From: Chloroflexota bacterium
GTDB lineage: Bacteria; Chloroflexota; Dehalococcoidia; SM23-28-2; RBG-16-64-32
Length of the DNA stretch: 11,265 nt
Assembly (NCBI GenBank): GCA_005882715.1
Contig: VBEI01000070.1
Span: forward strand, 1-11,265
Reading direction: 5' to 3'
Below are positions 5,865-11,265 of this stretch, piece after piece (position 1 is the first letter of the stretch; each line of letters begins with the position of its first letter). The notes beneath the pieces are model-generated. The model did no database searches, was not told the DNA's origin, and was given only the letters and a program-made list of their open reading frames with translations. Position numbers and translations under genes: made by a program.

Positions 5865-7235
5865 ATGCCAAGAAAGACGGCTTCTCGCGCGGGGAGGCGC
5901 AACCCGCTGAGTCTCTTCGCCGAAGCTGCCCGGACGCGCGCCGAGCGCCACGCACCGCTGGCGGCGCGGATGAGGCCGCGCACGTTGGAGGAGTTCGTCG
6001 GGCAGGAGCATCTGGTCGGCGAAGGGCGCGTGCTGCGGCGGGCGATCGACGCCGATGAACTGCCGTCAATGGTGTTCTGGGGGCCGCCCGGCTCCGGCAA
6101 GACGACGCTCGCCCGCATCATCGCGTCGCTCACGCAGTCGCACTTCGAGCTCGTCTCCGCCGTCGCCTCCGGCGTGGCCGACCTGCGGCGGGTCGTCGCC
6201 GAAGCGAGCGAGCGGCTCGGGGAACAGGGGCAGCGCACAATTCTGTTCATCGACGAGATCCATCGCTTCAACAAGGCGCAGCAAGATGTCGTTCTTCCTT
6301 ATGTCGAGGACGGCACGGTCACACTCATTGGCGCCACGACGGAGAACCCATCGTTCGAAGTGATCTCGCCTCTGCTCTCGCGCTCCCGGGTCTTCAAGCT
6401 CGAGCCGCTCACCCCGGAGCAGGTCGAGGGCATCCTGAGGACCGCGCTGGCGGATGAGGAACGCGGCCTCGGCTCGATGCGAATCGAGATCGAAGACGAA
6501 ACGTTATCCGCGCTCGCGAAGGTTGTCGGAGGCGACGCGAGGATCGCGCTGAACGCGCTCGAGCTGGCCGCGCAGACGACCCCGCCCGACGCGGGCGGCG
6601 TTCGCCGCGTAACCGTCGAGCGGGTCGAGGAGGCGCTCCAGCACCGGGCCGCGCTCTACGACCGCGCCGGCGACTGGCACTACGACATCATCTCCGCCTT
6701 CATCAAGTCGCTACGAGGCTCCGATCCCGACGCCGCGCTCTACTGGCTGGCGCGCATGCTGGAAGGCGGCGAGGACCCGCTGTTCGTCGCGCGGCGGCTC
6801 GTGATTCTCGCTTCGGAGGACGTCGGGCTGGCCGACCCGCAGGCGCTTCAGGTGACGATCGCCGCGCAGCAGGCGGTCCACTTCATCGGTATGCCTGAAG
6901 GGTTCTTCCCGCTCGCAGAGGCCACGATCTACCTGGCGACTGCACCGAAGTCGAACTCGGTCGGTTCGGCCTACGGGCGCGCGCTCGAGGATGCTCAGAG
7001 GACGCTGGCCGAGCCCGTGCCGCTGCACCTGCGGAACGCGCCTACGCCGCTGATGCGGAACATGGGCCACGGCCGCGACTACCAGTACGACCACGCCTTC
7101 CCCGGTCACTACTCCGGCCAAGAGCACGTGCCCGAGCAGCTGCGCGGCCGCCAGTACTACTTGCCGGGCGACCTAGGCTACGAGGAGCGCATCCGGGAAT
7201 GGATGGAGCGCCTGCGCGGTCAGACGTCTGAGTGA
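5865..7235 (+). CDS. rarA: Replication-associated recombination protein A (RarA/MgsA), AAA+ ATPase
   Basis: A 456-residue, full-length RarA. This AAA+ protein is related to clamp loaders and RuvB, acts at stalled replication forks with single-strand-binding protein, and corresponds to eukaryotic WRNIP1/Mgs1. Entry motif APLAARMRPRTLEEFVGQEHL spans 30-50. Walker A is GPPGSGKTT (73-81). Walker B is LFIDEIHRFNKAQQD (127-141). Sensor 1 is GATTENPSF (156-164). The arginine-finger segment is LLSRSRVF (170-177), and sensor 2 is GDARIALNALELA (223-235). The C-terminal tetramerisation region begins at YDRAGDWHYDIISAFIKSLR (265-284) and includes LASEDVGLADP (315-325). Nothing essential is missing. No ribosome-binding site precedes ATG 5865, and a -10-like element lies just upstream, which suggests a leaderless mRNA. 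The stop overlaps the start of the next gene. Confidence 0.97.
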   Translation: MPRKTASRAGRRNPLSLFAEAARTRAERHAPLAARMRPRTLEEFVGQEHLVGEGRVLRRAIDADELPSMVFWGPPGSGKTTLARIIASLTQSHFELVSAVASGVADLRRVVAEASERLGEQGQRTILFIDEIHRFNKAQQDVVLPYVEDGTVTLIGATTENPSFEVISPLLSRSRVFKLEPLTPEQVEGILRTALADEERGLGSMRIEIEDETLSALAKVVGGDARIALNALELAAQTTPPDAGGVRRVTVERVEEALQHRAALYDRAGDWHYDIISAFIKSLRGSDPDAALYWLARMLEGGEDPLFVARRLVILASEDVGLADPQALQVTIAAQQAVHFIGMPEGFFPLAEATIYLATAPKSNSVGSAYGRALEDAQRTLAEPVPLHLRNAPTPLMRNMGHGRDYQYDHAFPGHYSGQEHVPEQLRGRQYYLPGDLGYEERIREWMERLRGQTSE

Positions 7236-7783
7236 GCGAAAAGCCACCGCGCATCATAGTTATCACCGGCATACAGGCCGCCGGGAAGTCCACCGTCGCG
7301 CGGTTGCTGGCGAGGCGTTTCGAGCGCGGCGTTCACATTGAGGTGGACGTGCTGTATCAGATGATCGTAGCTGGACGTGTCTTGCCAGAGGAGCCCGGCG
7401 TCATGCCGCCCGAAGCCGAGCGCCAGCTAAGGCTGCGGCTACTGAATGCCTGCCTGCTCGCGCGGTCGTTCTACGAGGCGGGGTTCAGCGTGGTGATCGA
7501 TGACATCATCATCGGCGAGCGGTACGCCCACCTGAAGGAGGACCTGTCCGGGTTGCCGTTCGACCTTATCGTGCTCGCGCCGCGGGCCGAAGTTGTCGCG
7601 AAGGAGAGGGACGCCAGCCGCGGTAAGCGGGTCGTCCTAGGCGAAAAGTGGGCGACCACCCTTGACGGCGATTTGCGCCAAACGATGACCGGAATCGGCG
7701 TGTGGGTCGACAACAGCGATCAGACGCCGGAGGAGACGGTGGAGGAGATCGTCGGCCGACTCGACTTACAGACTATTGCTTGA
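7232..7783 (+). CDS. Small P-loop kinase (AAA_33 / chloramphenicol phosphotransferase-like)
   Basis: A 183-residue P-loop protein. Walker A is GIQAAGKST (residues 13-21). VDVLYQM (39-45) sits where this group places the substrate-binding acid. SVVIDDIII (86-94) is the Walker B-like strand. A basic lid segment, KERDASRGKR (124-133), would close on the phosphates. This order is that of nucleoside/antibiotic kinases of the AAA_33, zeta-toxin and chloramphenicol 3-O-phosphotransferase group. The substrate is not readable, and there is no antitoxin-like small gene beside it, which argues against a toxin role. GTG 7232 overlaps the rarA stop (GTGA), so translation is coupled and the two share an mRNA; this may be gene packing rather than shared function. 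The last 11 bases overlap the converging VOC gene. Confidence 0.82.
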   Translation: MSEKPPRIIVITGIQAAGKSTVARLLARRFERGVHIEVDVLYQMIVAGRVLPEEPGVMPPEAERQLRLRLLNACLLARSFYEAGFSVVIDDIIIGERYAHLKEDLSGLPFDLIVLAPRAEVVAKERDASRGKRVVLGEKWATTLDGDLRQTMTGIGVWVDNSDQTPEETVEEIVGRLDLQTIA

Positions 7784-8123
7784 CGAGCCCGACTAGGTTT
7801 CCCTCCGGGTCCGCCATCTGCGCGACGGTCGGGCCGCCGGGCACGTCGAACGGTTGCATTACGGCGTGGCCGCCCATCTCCTCGGCGCGACGCAGCGTGT
7901 CGTCCAGGTCGAGTACCTGCACGAAGATGCTCACGCCTGGCGCTTCTGCCGGCCGAATGTGGCCGCCGACGCCTGCTTCCGGCCCGCCGATGCCGTGCTG
8001 GATGGTCATGATGCCCATCGGGTTGGCGCCGTCGATGTTCCAGCCGAAAAGCTCTCGGTAGAACTCGGCGAGGCGCTGCGGGTCTTTACCTCTGATCTCA
8101 AAATGCACTACAGGGCGGGTCAT
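7773..8123 (-). CDS. VOC-superfamily (glyoxalase/bleomycin-resistance-like) protein
   Basis: A 116-residue single VOC module made of two beta-alpha-beta-beta-beta units. The first opens with VVHFEIRGKDPQRLAEFYRELFGW (about residues 5-28, with His7 and Glu9 on the metal-facing strand). The second begins at VSIFVQVLDLDDTLRRAEEMGG (64-85) and closes with MADPEGNLVGLV (103-114), the canonical C-terminal strand of the family. A Gly-rich loop links them. VOC proteins include glyoxalase I, ring-cleavage dioxygenases and drug-binding proteins. This small form is usually a dimer and its ligand is unknown. The start is firm: AAGGAG lies 7 bases upstream of ATG 8123. A TACTAT element on the minus strand at 8148-8153 may be its -10. 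Confidence 0.88.
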   Translation of the reverse strand: MTRPVVHFEIRGKDPQRLAEFYRELFGWNIDGANPMGIMTIQHGIGGPEAGVGGHIRPAEAPGVSIFVQVLDLDDTLRRAEEMGGHAVMQPFDVPGGPTVAQMADPEGNLVGLVKQ

Positions 8124-8174
8124 CTGGATGCTCCTTTCGCCGAGGCGATAGTAGCACGGAAAAAGGGAGCTCGT

Positions 8175-8204
8175 TTGACAGCACTCTCTCGACCGTCCTA
8201 GTAT
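8175..8204 (+). promoter_or_regulatory. Sigma70-type promoter for the NTF2-like gene
   Basis: TTGACA (8175-8180, exact consensus), an 18-base spacer and TAGTAT (8199-8204, 4 of 6). The predicted start near 8211 gives a leader of about 27 bases that carries the ribosome-binding site. Confidence 0.75.
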
Positions 8205-8237
8205 GGCGCCCGTTCCGCAGAGCGAGAGGAGTGGCAG

Positions 8238-8603
8238 ATGCCCGCACGATCACCCGAAGAAGTGGACGCGCTGTTTGAGAAAGCTCTGAATGCCGGTAAT
8301 CTCGAAGGCTTGGTCGCGCTTTACGAGCCGGATGCGACGCTGATATCGCAGCCCGGCCATGAGGCAAAGGGCCACGATGCGATTCGGGAGGCGCTGTCTC
8401 CATTGGTAGCGGGCAAGGCCCAGATCGACCTGAAAGTCGAGAAGACGGTGCGTTCGGGCGAAGAGCTGGCGGCAACGTACGGCGTCTGGACGATGAAGGC
8501 GGGCGATCAGGAGATTTCTGGAAAGACCATAGAAGTCGTTCGCCGGCAGCCGGACGGCACCTGGTTGTTCGTCATCGACGATCCCTTCGCCAGGAACTCC
8601 TAG
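8238..8603 (+). CDS. NTF2-like (SnoaL/DUF4440, YybH-type) protein
   Basis: A 121-residue cone-shaped NTF2-fold protein. SPEEVDALFEKALNAGNLEG (residues 5-24) is the first long helix, followed by LVALYEPDATLISQPG (25-40), the hallmark of this group. GHDAIREALSPLVAG (45-59) is the next helix. The alternating strands after residue 60 end with PDGTWLFVIDDPF (105-117), typical of the YybH/SgcJ branch. Family members are small-molecule isomerases, cyclases or binding proteins, and many have no known role; none is claimed here. AGAGGAG lies 6 bases before ATG 8238, and a near-consensus promoter lies upstream. It is therefore an independent transcription unit, diverging from the VOC gene across a 114-base gap. 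Confidence 0.85.
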   Translation: MPARSPEEVDALFEKALNAGNLEGLVALYEPDATLISQPGHEAKGHDAIREALSPLVAGKAQIDLKVEKTVRSGEELAATYGVWTMKAGDQEISGKTIEVVRRQPDGTWLFVIDDPFARNS

Positions 8604-8664
8604 CCGACGACTCGCTCGCCTTAAGCTTCGCGGCGCATTGTAACGCTACTGATACTCTTTGAGG

Positions 8665-8693
8665 TTGACACTACGCGGCGACCTCCATAGAAT
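8665..8693 (+). promoter_or_regulatory. Strong sigma70-type promoter for the riboswitch leader
   Basis: TTGACA (8665-8670, exact) and TAGAAT (8688-8693, 5 of 6) are separated by the optimal 17 bases. Transcription should begin near 8700, about 11 bases before the first base of the aptamer, as expected for a riboswitch leader. This is the best promoter in the window. Between the preceding stop (8603) and this promoter I see nothing else. Confidence 0.85.
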
Positions 8694-8710
8694 TCCAACA
8701 AACCTAAGAG

Positions 8711-8826
8711 CTACACGCCGAATCCTGCCGAGGTGGGACCGGGGGAACCAATTCAGGGGTGAAGCCGCTGTAGGCGACAGGGCTACTTTCCAGCCCTAAC
8801 CCGTCAGCTAACCTCGTAGGCGTGGG
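8711..8826 (+). ncRNA. c-di-AMP riboswitch aptamer (ydaO/yuaA class)
   Basis: The leader carries the conserved ydaO/yuaA blocks in the correct order. GCCGAATCCTG is at 8717-8727, CCGGGGGAACCA at 8739-8750, and GGGGTGAAGCC at 8756-8766. A hairpin AGGGCT/AGCCCT flanks ACTTTCC near 8779-8797. The signature ACCCGTCAGCTAACCTCGTA runs from about 8799 to 8818. Closing stem P1 pairs CACGCC (8714-8719) with GGCGTG (8819-8824), six base pairs. The class binds two c-di-AMP molecules and usually switches expression off when the signal is high. It typically controls potassium and osmolyte transport and cell-wall remodelling genes. Here it precedes a membrane glycosyltransferase. Identification is by recalled consensus, not by a covariance-model search. 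Confidence 0.92.
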
Positions 8827-8829
8827 AAA

Positions 8830-8860
8830 GTCGATCCGCGAATCGGGATCGGCTTATTTT
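8830..8860 (+). terminator. Intrinsic terminator of the riboswitch expression platform
   Basis: GTCGATCC (8830-8837) pairs with GGATCGGC (8846-8853) over eight pairs, one of them G-U, around an 8-base loop. TTATTTT (8854-8860) follows directly. It sits 4 bases after the aptamer closing stem and about 80 bases before the glycosyltransferase start, where the off-state hairpin is expected. The 3' arm can alternatively pair with the 5' side of the aptamer, giving a competing antiterminator. Confidence 0.85.
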
Positions 8861-8893
8861 ATGCCCGAATCGTGATTCGCCGGGACCACGAAG

Positions 8894-8930
8894 AGGAGGA
8901 AAGGCATAGACCCGCAAACTTCACGGAGGA
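8894..8930 (+). promoter_or_regulatory. Two tandem Shine-Dalgarno sequences before the glycosyltransferase
   Basis: AGGAGG at 8894-8899 is followed 6 bases later by ATA (8906), which is in frame with the glycosyltransferase. GGAGGA at 8925-8930 is followed 8 bases later by TTG (8939). No ATG, GTG or TTG lies at a useful distance from the first site in any frame. The second pair is taken as the working start. Confidence 0.7.
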
Positions 8931-8938
8931 CGGCTGGG

Positions 8939-10621
8939 TTGTCGGGGATACCGGTAGGTATCGACATCAGCCCCGCCGTCATCGGCCTGAGCCACACGCC
9001 GCTGGACGCCCCGCCTGTTTCGATAAGATCGCTTCCGGTCGCTTACGGTGGCGAAGCGCGTACAATCGCGCTGAACCCACCGCTCGCAATCGAGCGCGCG
9101 CTCGAGCCCCCGCGCATATCGGCGAGCCGAAAAAGGGCGATTCTTAAAAGGACGCTGGAAACCGTCCCGGCTCTTATCGCGATTACAGTCATTTCGTCGC
9201 TTGTCTGGGGCCCGCTGTTTGTGCCCGTCCCGTTCGCAATCGCCGTCCTCAGCTTTCACGCCTATTGGCTCTGGCGAGCCCAGATGACGGGCATTCACGC
9301 TTTCAAGGGGTTCCTGTTGCTTCGCCGGCATAAGAAGATCGACTGGCGGGAGCGCTATGACAAGCACGTTGCTGCCGGGCAAGCTGCGCTGCGCTGGGAT
9401 GACGTTCGCCATATAGTCGTCATTCCGAACTACACCGAGAGCGCCGAAAAGCTACGCCTATGCCTAAACTCGCTGGCAGAGGGCGAAGTTCCCGACAAGA
9501 TCATCGCCGTGCTCGCGATGGAAGAGCGCGAAGGAGCTGAGGGACGACGCCGGGCTGAGCTGCTCATGGCTGAGTACAGCGGGCGGCTGGGCGGGATCTT
9601 CGCCGCCTATCACCCGTGGGGAGTGCCGGGTGAGGTAGCGGGGAAGGCTTCGAACGAAAACTGGGCGGCGAGGCGCGCGAAGGAGATCGTCGTCGACCGC
9701 TGGGGTCACGATATCGAAAGCATCACGATTACCAGCTGCGACGCCGACACGGTGTTCGACCCGAAATACTTCAGCTGCCTGACTTACCACTTCACTACGA
9801 ACCCGGAGCGCTACCGCCGCTTCTGGCAAGGCCCCATCATGTACTACAACAACATCTGGAATGTGCCGGCCCCGCTCCGCCTGCCGCACGCGATCGCCGG
9901 GCTCAACCACCTTGGCCGTCTCTCCCGCACGCTCTTACGAAACGTGTTCCCGCAGTCGACTTACAGCCTTAGCCTGCGAATGGCCCATGAAGTGGACTAC
10001 TGGGACCCGGACATCATCCCCGAGGACTGGCACATGTTCCTCAAGTGCTACTACAACCTCGGCGGGATGGTTGATGTGGACACGATGTATACGCCGATCT
10101 ACATGGACGGCATCCGCTCGCGCACCTATGCCCGCACCTTCGTCAGCTATTTCGAACAGGCGCGCCGGCATGCCTGGGGTTGTTCGGACATACCATATGC
10201 CGTCCAGCATGTCATTGATCATCCGGAAATCCCCATGGGCGCGCGGCTGCGCCGCCTCTGGGCCCTCTGCGAGAGTCACTTCCTATGGTCCACACAGTGG
10301 TTTCTCGTGACGCTCGGGCGCGTCGTGCCGTTCCTACTTGTCTCTCTCGGCGTGACTGACCTGCCTGCGTGGTTCCCCGGCATCTCGCACTGGCTGTTAG
10401 CGCCCTGCGCCGGCACTCTATTGCTGATCGTCACGCTGGATACCATCATGCGCCCGAAGCGGCCGGCGAGCTTCCGCTGGTGGCATTTCCCGTTCCAGTA
10501 CGTGCAGTGGTTCGGCATGGCGGTCATCACCTTCTTCTCCTCCGCGCTGCCCGCACTCGACGCCCAGGTCCGCCTCGCGCTGGGGAAGCGGCTCGAGTAC
10601 AAGGTCACCGAGAAGGCCTGA
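8939..10621 (+). CDS. Polytopic membrane family 2 glycosyltransferase under c-di-AMP riboswitch control
   Basis: A 560-residue integral membrane GT2 enzyme. Residues 1-75 are a soluble N-terminal segment. Two membrane helices follow (about 76-93 and 95-112), then a cytosolic GT-A domain (about 155-415), then three more helices (about 452-475, 483-503 and 520-540). Catalytic signs are IVVIPNYTES (159-168, first strand), TSCDADTVFDPKYF (265-278, metal-binding DxD at 268-270), IPEDWHMFL (360-368, the base-containing ED) and QARRHAWG (407-414), which stands where processive synthases have QxxRW. The tail YKVTEK (554-559) resembles the end of cellulose/hyaluronan-type synthases. Inference: it uses a nucleotide-sugar to build or extend an envelope glycan at the inner membrane face; sugar and acceptor are unknown. 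The TTG start is supported by GGAGGA 8 bases upstream. A cupin gene follows 34 bases after the stop. Confidence 0.88.
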   Translation: MSGIPVGIDISPAVIGLSHTPLDAPPVSIRSLPVAYGGEARTIALNPPLAIERALEPPRISASRKRAILKRTLETVPALIAITVISSLVWGPLFVPVPFAIAVLSFHAYWLWRAQMTGIHAFKGFLLLRRHKKIDWRERYDKHVAAGQAALRWDDVRHIVVIPNYTESAEKLRLCLNSLAEGEVPDKIIAVLAMEEREGAEGRRRAELLMAEYSGRLGGIFAAYHPWGVPGEVAGKASNENWAARRAKEIVVDRWGHDIESITITSCDADTVFDPKYFSCLTYHFTTNPERYRRFWQGPIMYYNNIWNVPAPLRLPHAIAGLNHLGRLSRTLLRNVFPQSTYSLSLRMAHEVDYWDPDIIPEDWHMFLKCYYNLGGMVDVDTMYTPIYMDGIRSRTYARTFVSYFEQARRHAWGCSDIPYAVQHVIDHPEIPMGARLRRLWALCESHFLWSTQWFLVTLGRVVPFLLVSLGVTDLPAWFPGISHWLLAPCAGTLLLIVTLDTIMRPKRPASFRWWHFPFQYVQWFGMAVITFFSSALPALDAQVRLALGKRLEYKVTEKA

Positions 10622-10655
10622 CCGAAGCTCTCGGCCATTAGCTATCAGCTCAGAC

Positions 10656-10970
10656 ATGGGCGCTGCTCTGACTCGTTGGCGCTCCGTGGGACAGCCGACG
10701 AAAGAAGAGCTCGAATCGATCTTCCGCGATGAGGGACTCCGCCCGAGCTGGTGGTCGAACGCGCCCGGCGACCGTTATAGCGCGCACAGCCATCCGTACC
10801 ACAAGGTTCTGTATTGCGCCCAGGGCAGCATCCGCTTCGACCTGCCCGCCTCGGGCGAGAGCTTCGAGCTTCACCCCGGCGACCGGATCGACATATCACC
10901 GGGCACGCACCACTCGGCGTTGGTTGGACCCGAGGGAGTCACGTGCGTCGAGGCGGCACGAAGCGCTTAG
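10656..10970 (+). CDS. Small single-domain cupin
   Basis: A 104-residue cupin. Motif 1 reads GDRYSAHSHPYHKVLYCAQG (residues 38-57), spaced as G-X5-H-X-H-X3-K-X6-G: the two His ligands (44, 46) are present but Lys50 replaces the usual metal-binding Glu. Motif 2 is PGDRIDISPGTHHSA (74-88), carrying the third His (85). Metal binding by three His is possible, but metal-dependent chemistry should not be assumed. Small cupins range from sugar isomerases and dioxygenases to ligand-binding proteins, and nothing points to one. ATG 10656 has only a poor ribosome-binding site. It lies 34 bases after the glycosyltransferase stop with no terminator between, so read-through transcription, and hence indirect c-di-AMP control, is plausible. 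Confidence 0.85.
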   Translation: MGAALTRWRSVGQPTKEELESIFRDEGLRPSWWSNAPGDRYSAHSHPYHKVLYCAQGSIRFDLPASGESFELHPGDRIDISPGTHHSALVGPEGVTCVEAARSA

Positions 10971-11069
10971 GCGGACTGGCACTCAGCCGGTCGATGCCAC
11001 CCGCGGCGAACGCTCTGTAATAAACTGGTAAGAAATCGCCGCTACGCTTGTTTCGAGACGAACGCTGCT

Positions 11070-11265
11070 ATGACTCGAGAACGCATTCTCGTCGTTGAGG
11101 ACGAACCAACCGTGGCGGAGGTCGTAGACCGCTACCTGCGCCGGGACGGGTACAACGTTTGCGTAGCTCACGATGGCCTAGATGGCATGGAGGCATACGA
11201 CCGCTTCCAGCCGGACCTCGTCGTCTTGGACCTTATGTTGCCGGGTCTGGACGGAATGGAGGTCT
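11070..11265 (+). CDS. Response regulator, receiver domain (3' end missing)
   Basis: The first 65 residues of a response regulator, cut by the window edge. RILVVEDEPTVAEVVDRYL (residues 5-23) holds the acidic metal-binding pair Glu10-Asp11. LVVLDLMLPGLDGMEV (50-65) holds the phospho-acceptor Asp54 and the conserved Pro-Gly turn. The style of the receiver resembles OmpR/PhoB-type regulators, but the DNA-binding output domain is beyond the edge. A sensor histidine kinase gene would be expected downstream. A 99-base gap separates it from the cupin; it holds an AT-rich patch (TGTAATAAAC at 11016-11025) that could be a -10 region, so it probably starts its own transcription unit. The ribosome-binding site is weak. 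Confidence 0.93.
   Translation, partial: MTRERILVVEDEPTVAEVVDRYLRRDGYNVCVAHDGLDGMEAYDRFQPDLVVLDLMLPGLDGMEV

Noticed and set aside
7232..8123. P-loop kinase considered as a zeta-type toxin with a partner
   Set aside because: The neighbouring genes are rarA and a VOC protein; no small antitoxin-like gene lies beside it, and the fold is shared by many metabolic kinases.
8717..8826. Leader considered as a cobalamin, T-box or c-di-GMP riboswitch
   Set aside because: No B12-box, no T-box sequence and no GEMM tetraloop-receptor pattern is seen, whereas several ydaO/yuaA blocks occur in order.
8872..9147. 91-codon plus-strand frame starting at GTG after the riboswitch terminator
   Set aside because: It overlaps the glycosyltransferase by over 200 bases in another frame, has no ribosome-binding site before its GTG, and its translation is rich in Arg and Pro without a domain.

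Overview
The window is GC-rich, gene-dense bacterial chromosome with no phage, insertion sequence, CRISPR, rRNA or tRNA visible. Two features lean towards Chloroflexota, perhaps Dehalococcoidia-like, with Actinomycetota as the alternative: an F420-type nitroreductase end, and a surface propeller with a proline/threonine stalk. This placement is inference from gene style, since no phylogenetic marker was compared.

Layout, left to right. Positions 1-1209 hold the 3' end of an FbiB-like nitroreductase and an overlapping alpha/beta hydrolase. After a 263-base gap with GC-rich hairpins, 1473-2645 holds a second nitroreductase and a GNAT acetyltransferase 9 bases apart. An APH-family kinase (minus strand, 2637-3449) and a SAM methyltransferase (plus strand, 3516-4304) diverge from one AT-rich promoter island. 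A surface-anchored PD40/TolB-type propeller (minus strand, 4309-5814) and rarA (plus strand, 5865-7235) diverge from another. rarA is translationally coupled to a small P-loop kinase (7232-7783), whose end overlaps a minus-strand VOC protein (7773-8123). An NTF2-like protein (8238-8603) follows behind a clear sigma70-type promoter.

The most informative region is 8604-8938. A near-consensus promoter (TTGACA, 17 bases, TAGAAT) drives a leader that I recognise as a c-di-AMP (ydaO/yuaA) riboswitch aptamer. An intrinsic terminator follows it, and a competing antiterminator pairing joins the 5' side of the aptamer to the 3' arm of the terminator. The controlled gene is a 560-residue polytopic family 2 glycosyltransferase (8939-10621), apparently starting at TTG, with an extra upstream Shine-Dalgarno in front of an in-frame ATA. 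The arrangement suggests that c-di-AMP, a signal for osmotic and envelope state, switches off synthesis of an envelope glycan. A cupin (10656-10970) may be read through from it, and the window ends inside a response regulator gene.

The genome is compact. All three convergent gene pairs overlap or nearly touch, leaving no room for ordinary intrinsic terminators between them. Most genes are housekeeping or general metabolic types; the riboswitch-glycosyltransferase unit is the part most worth following up.
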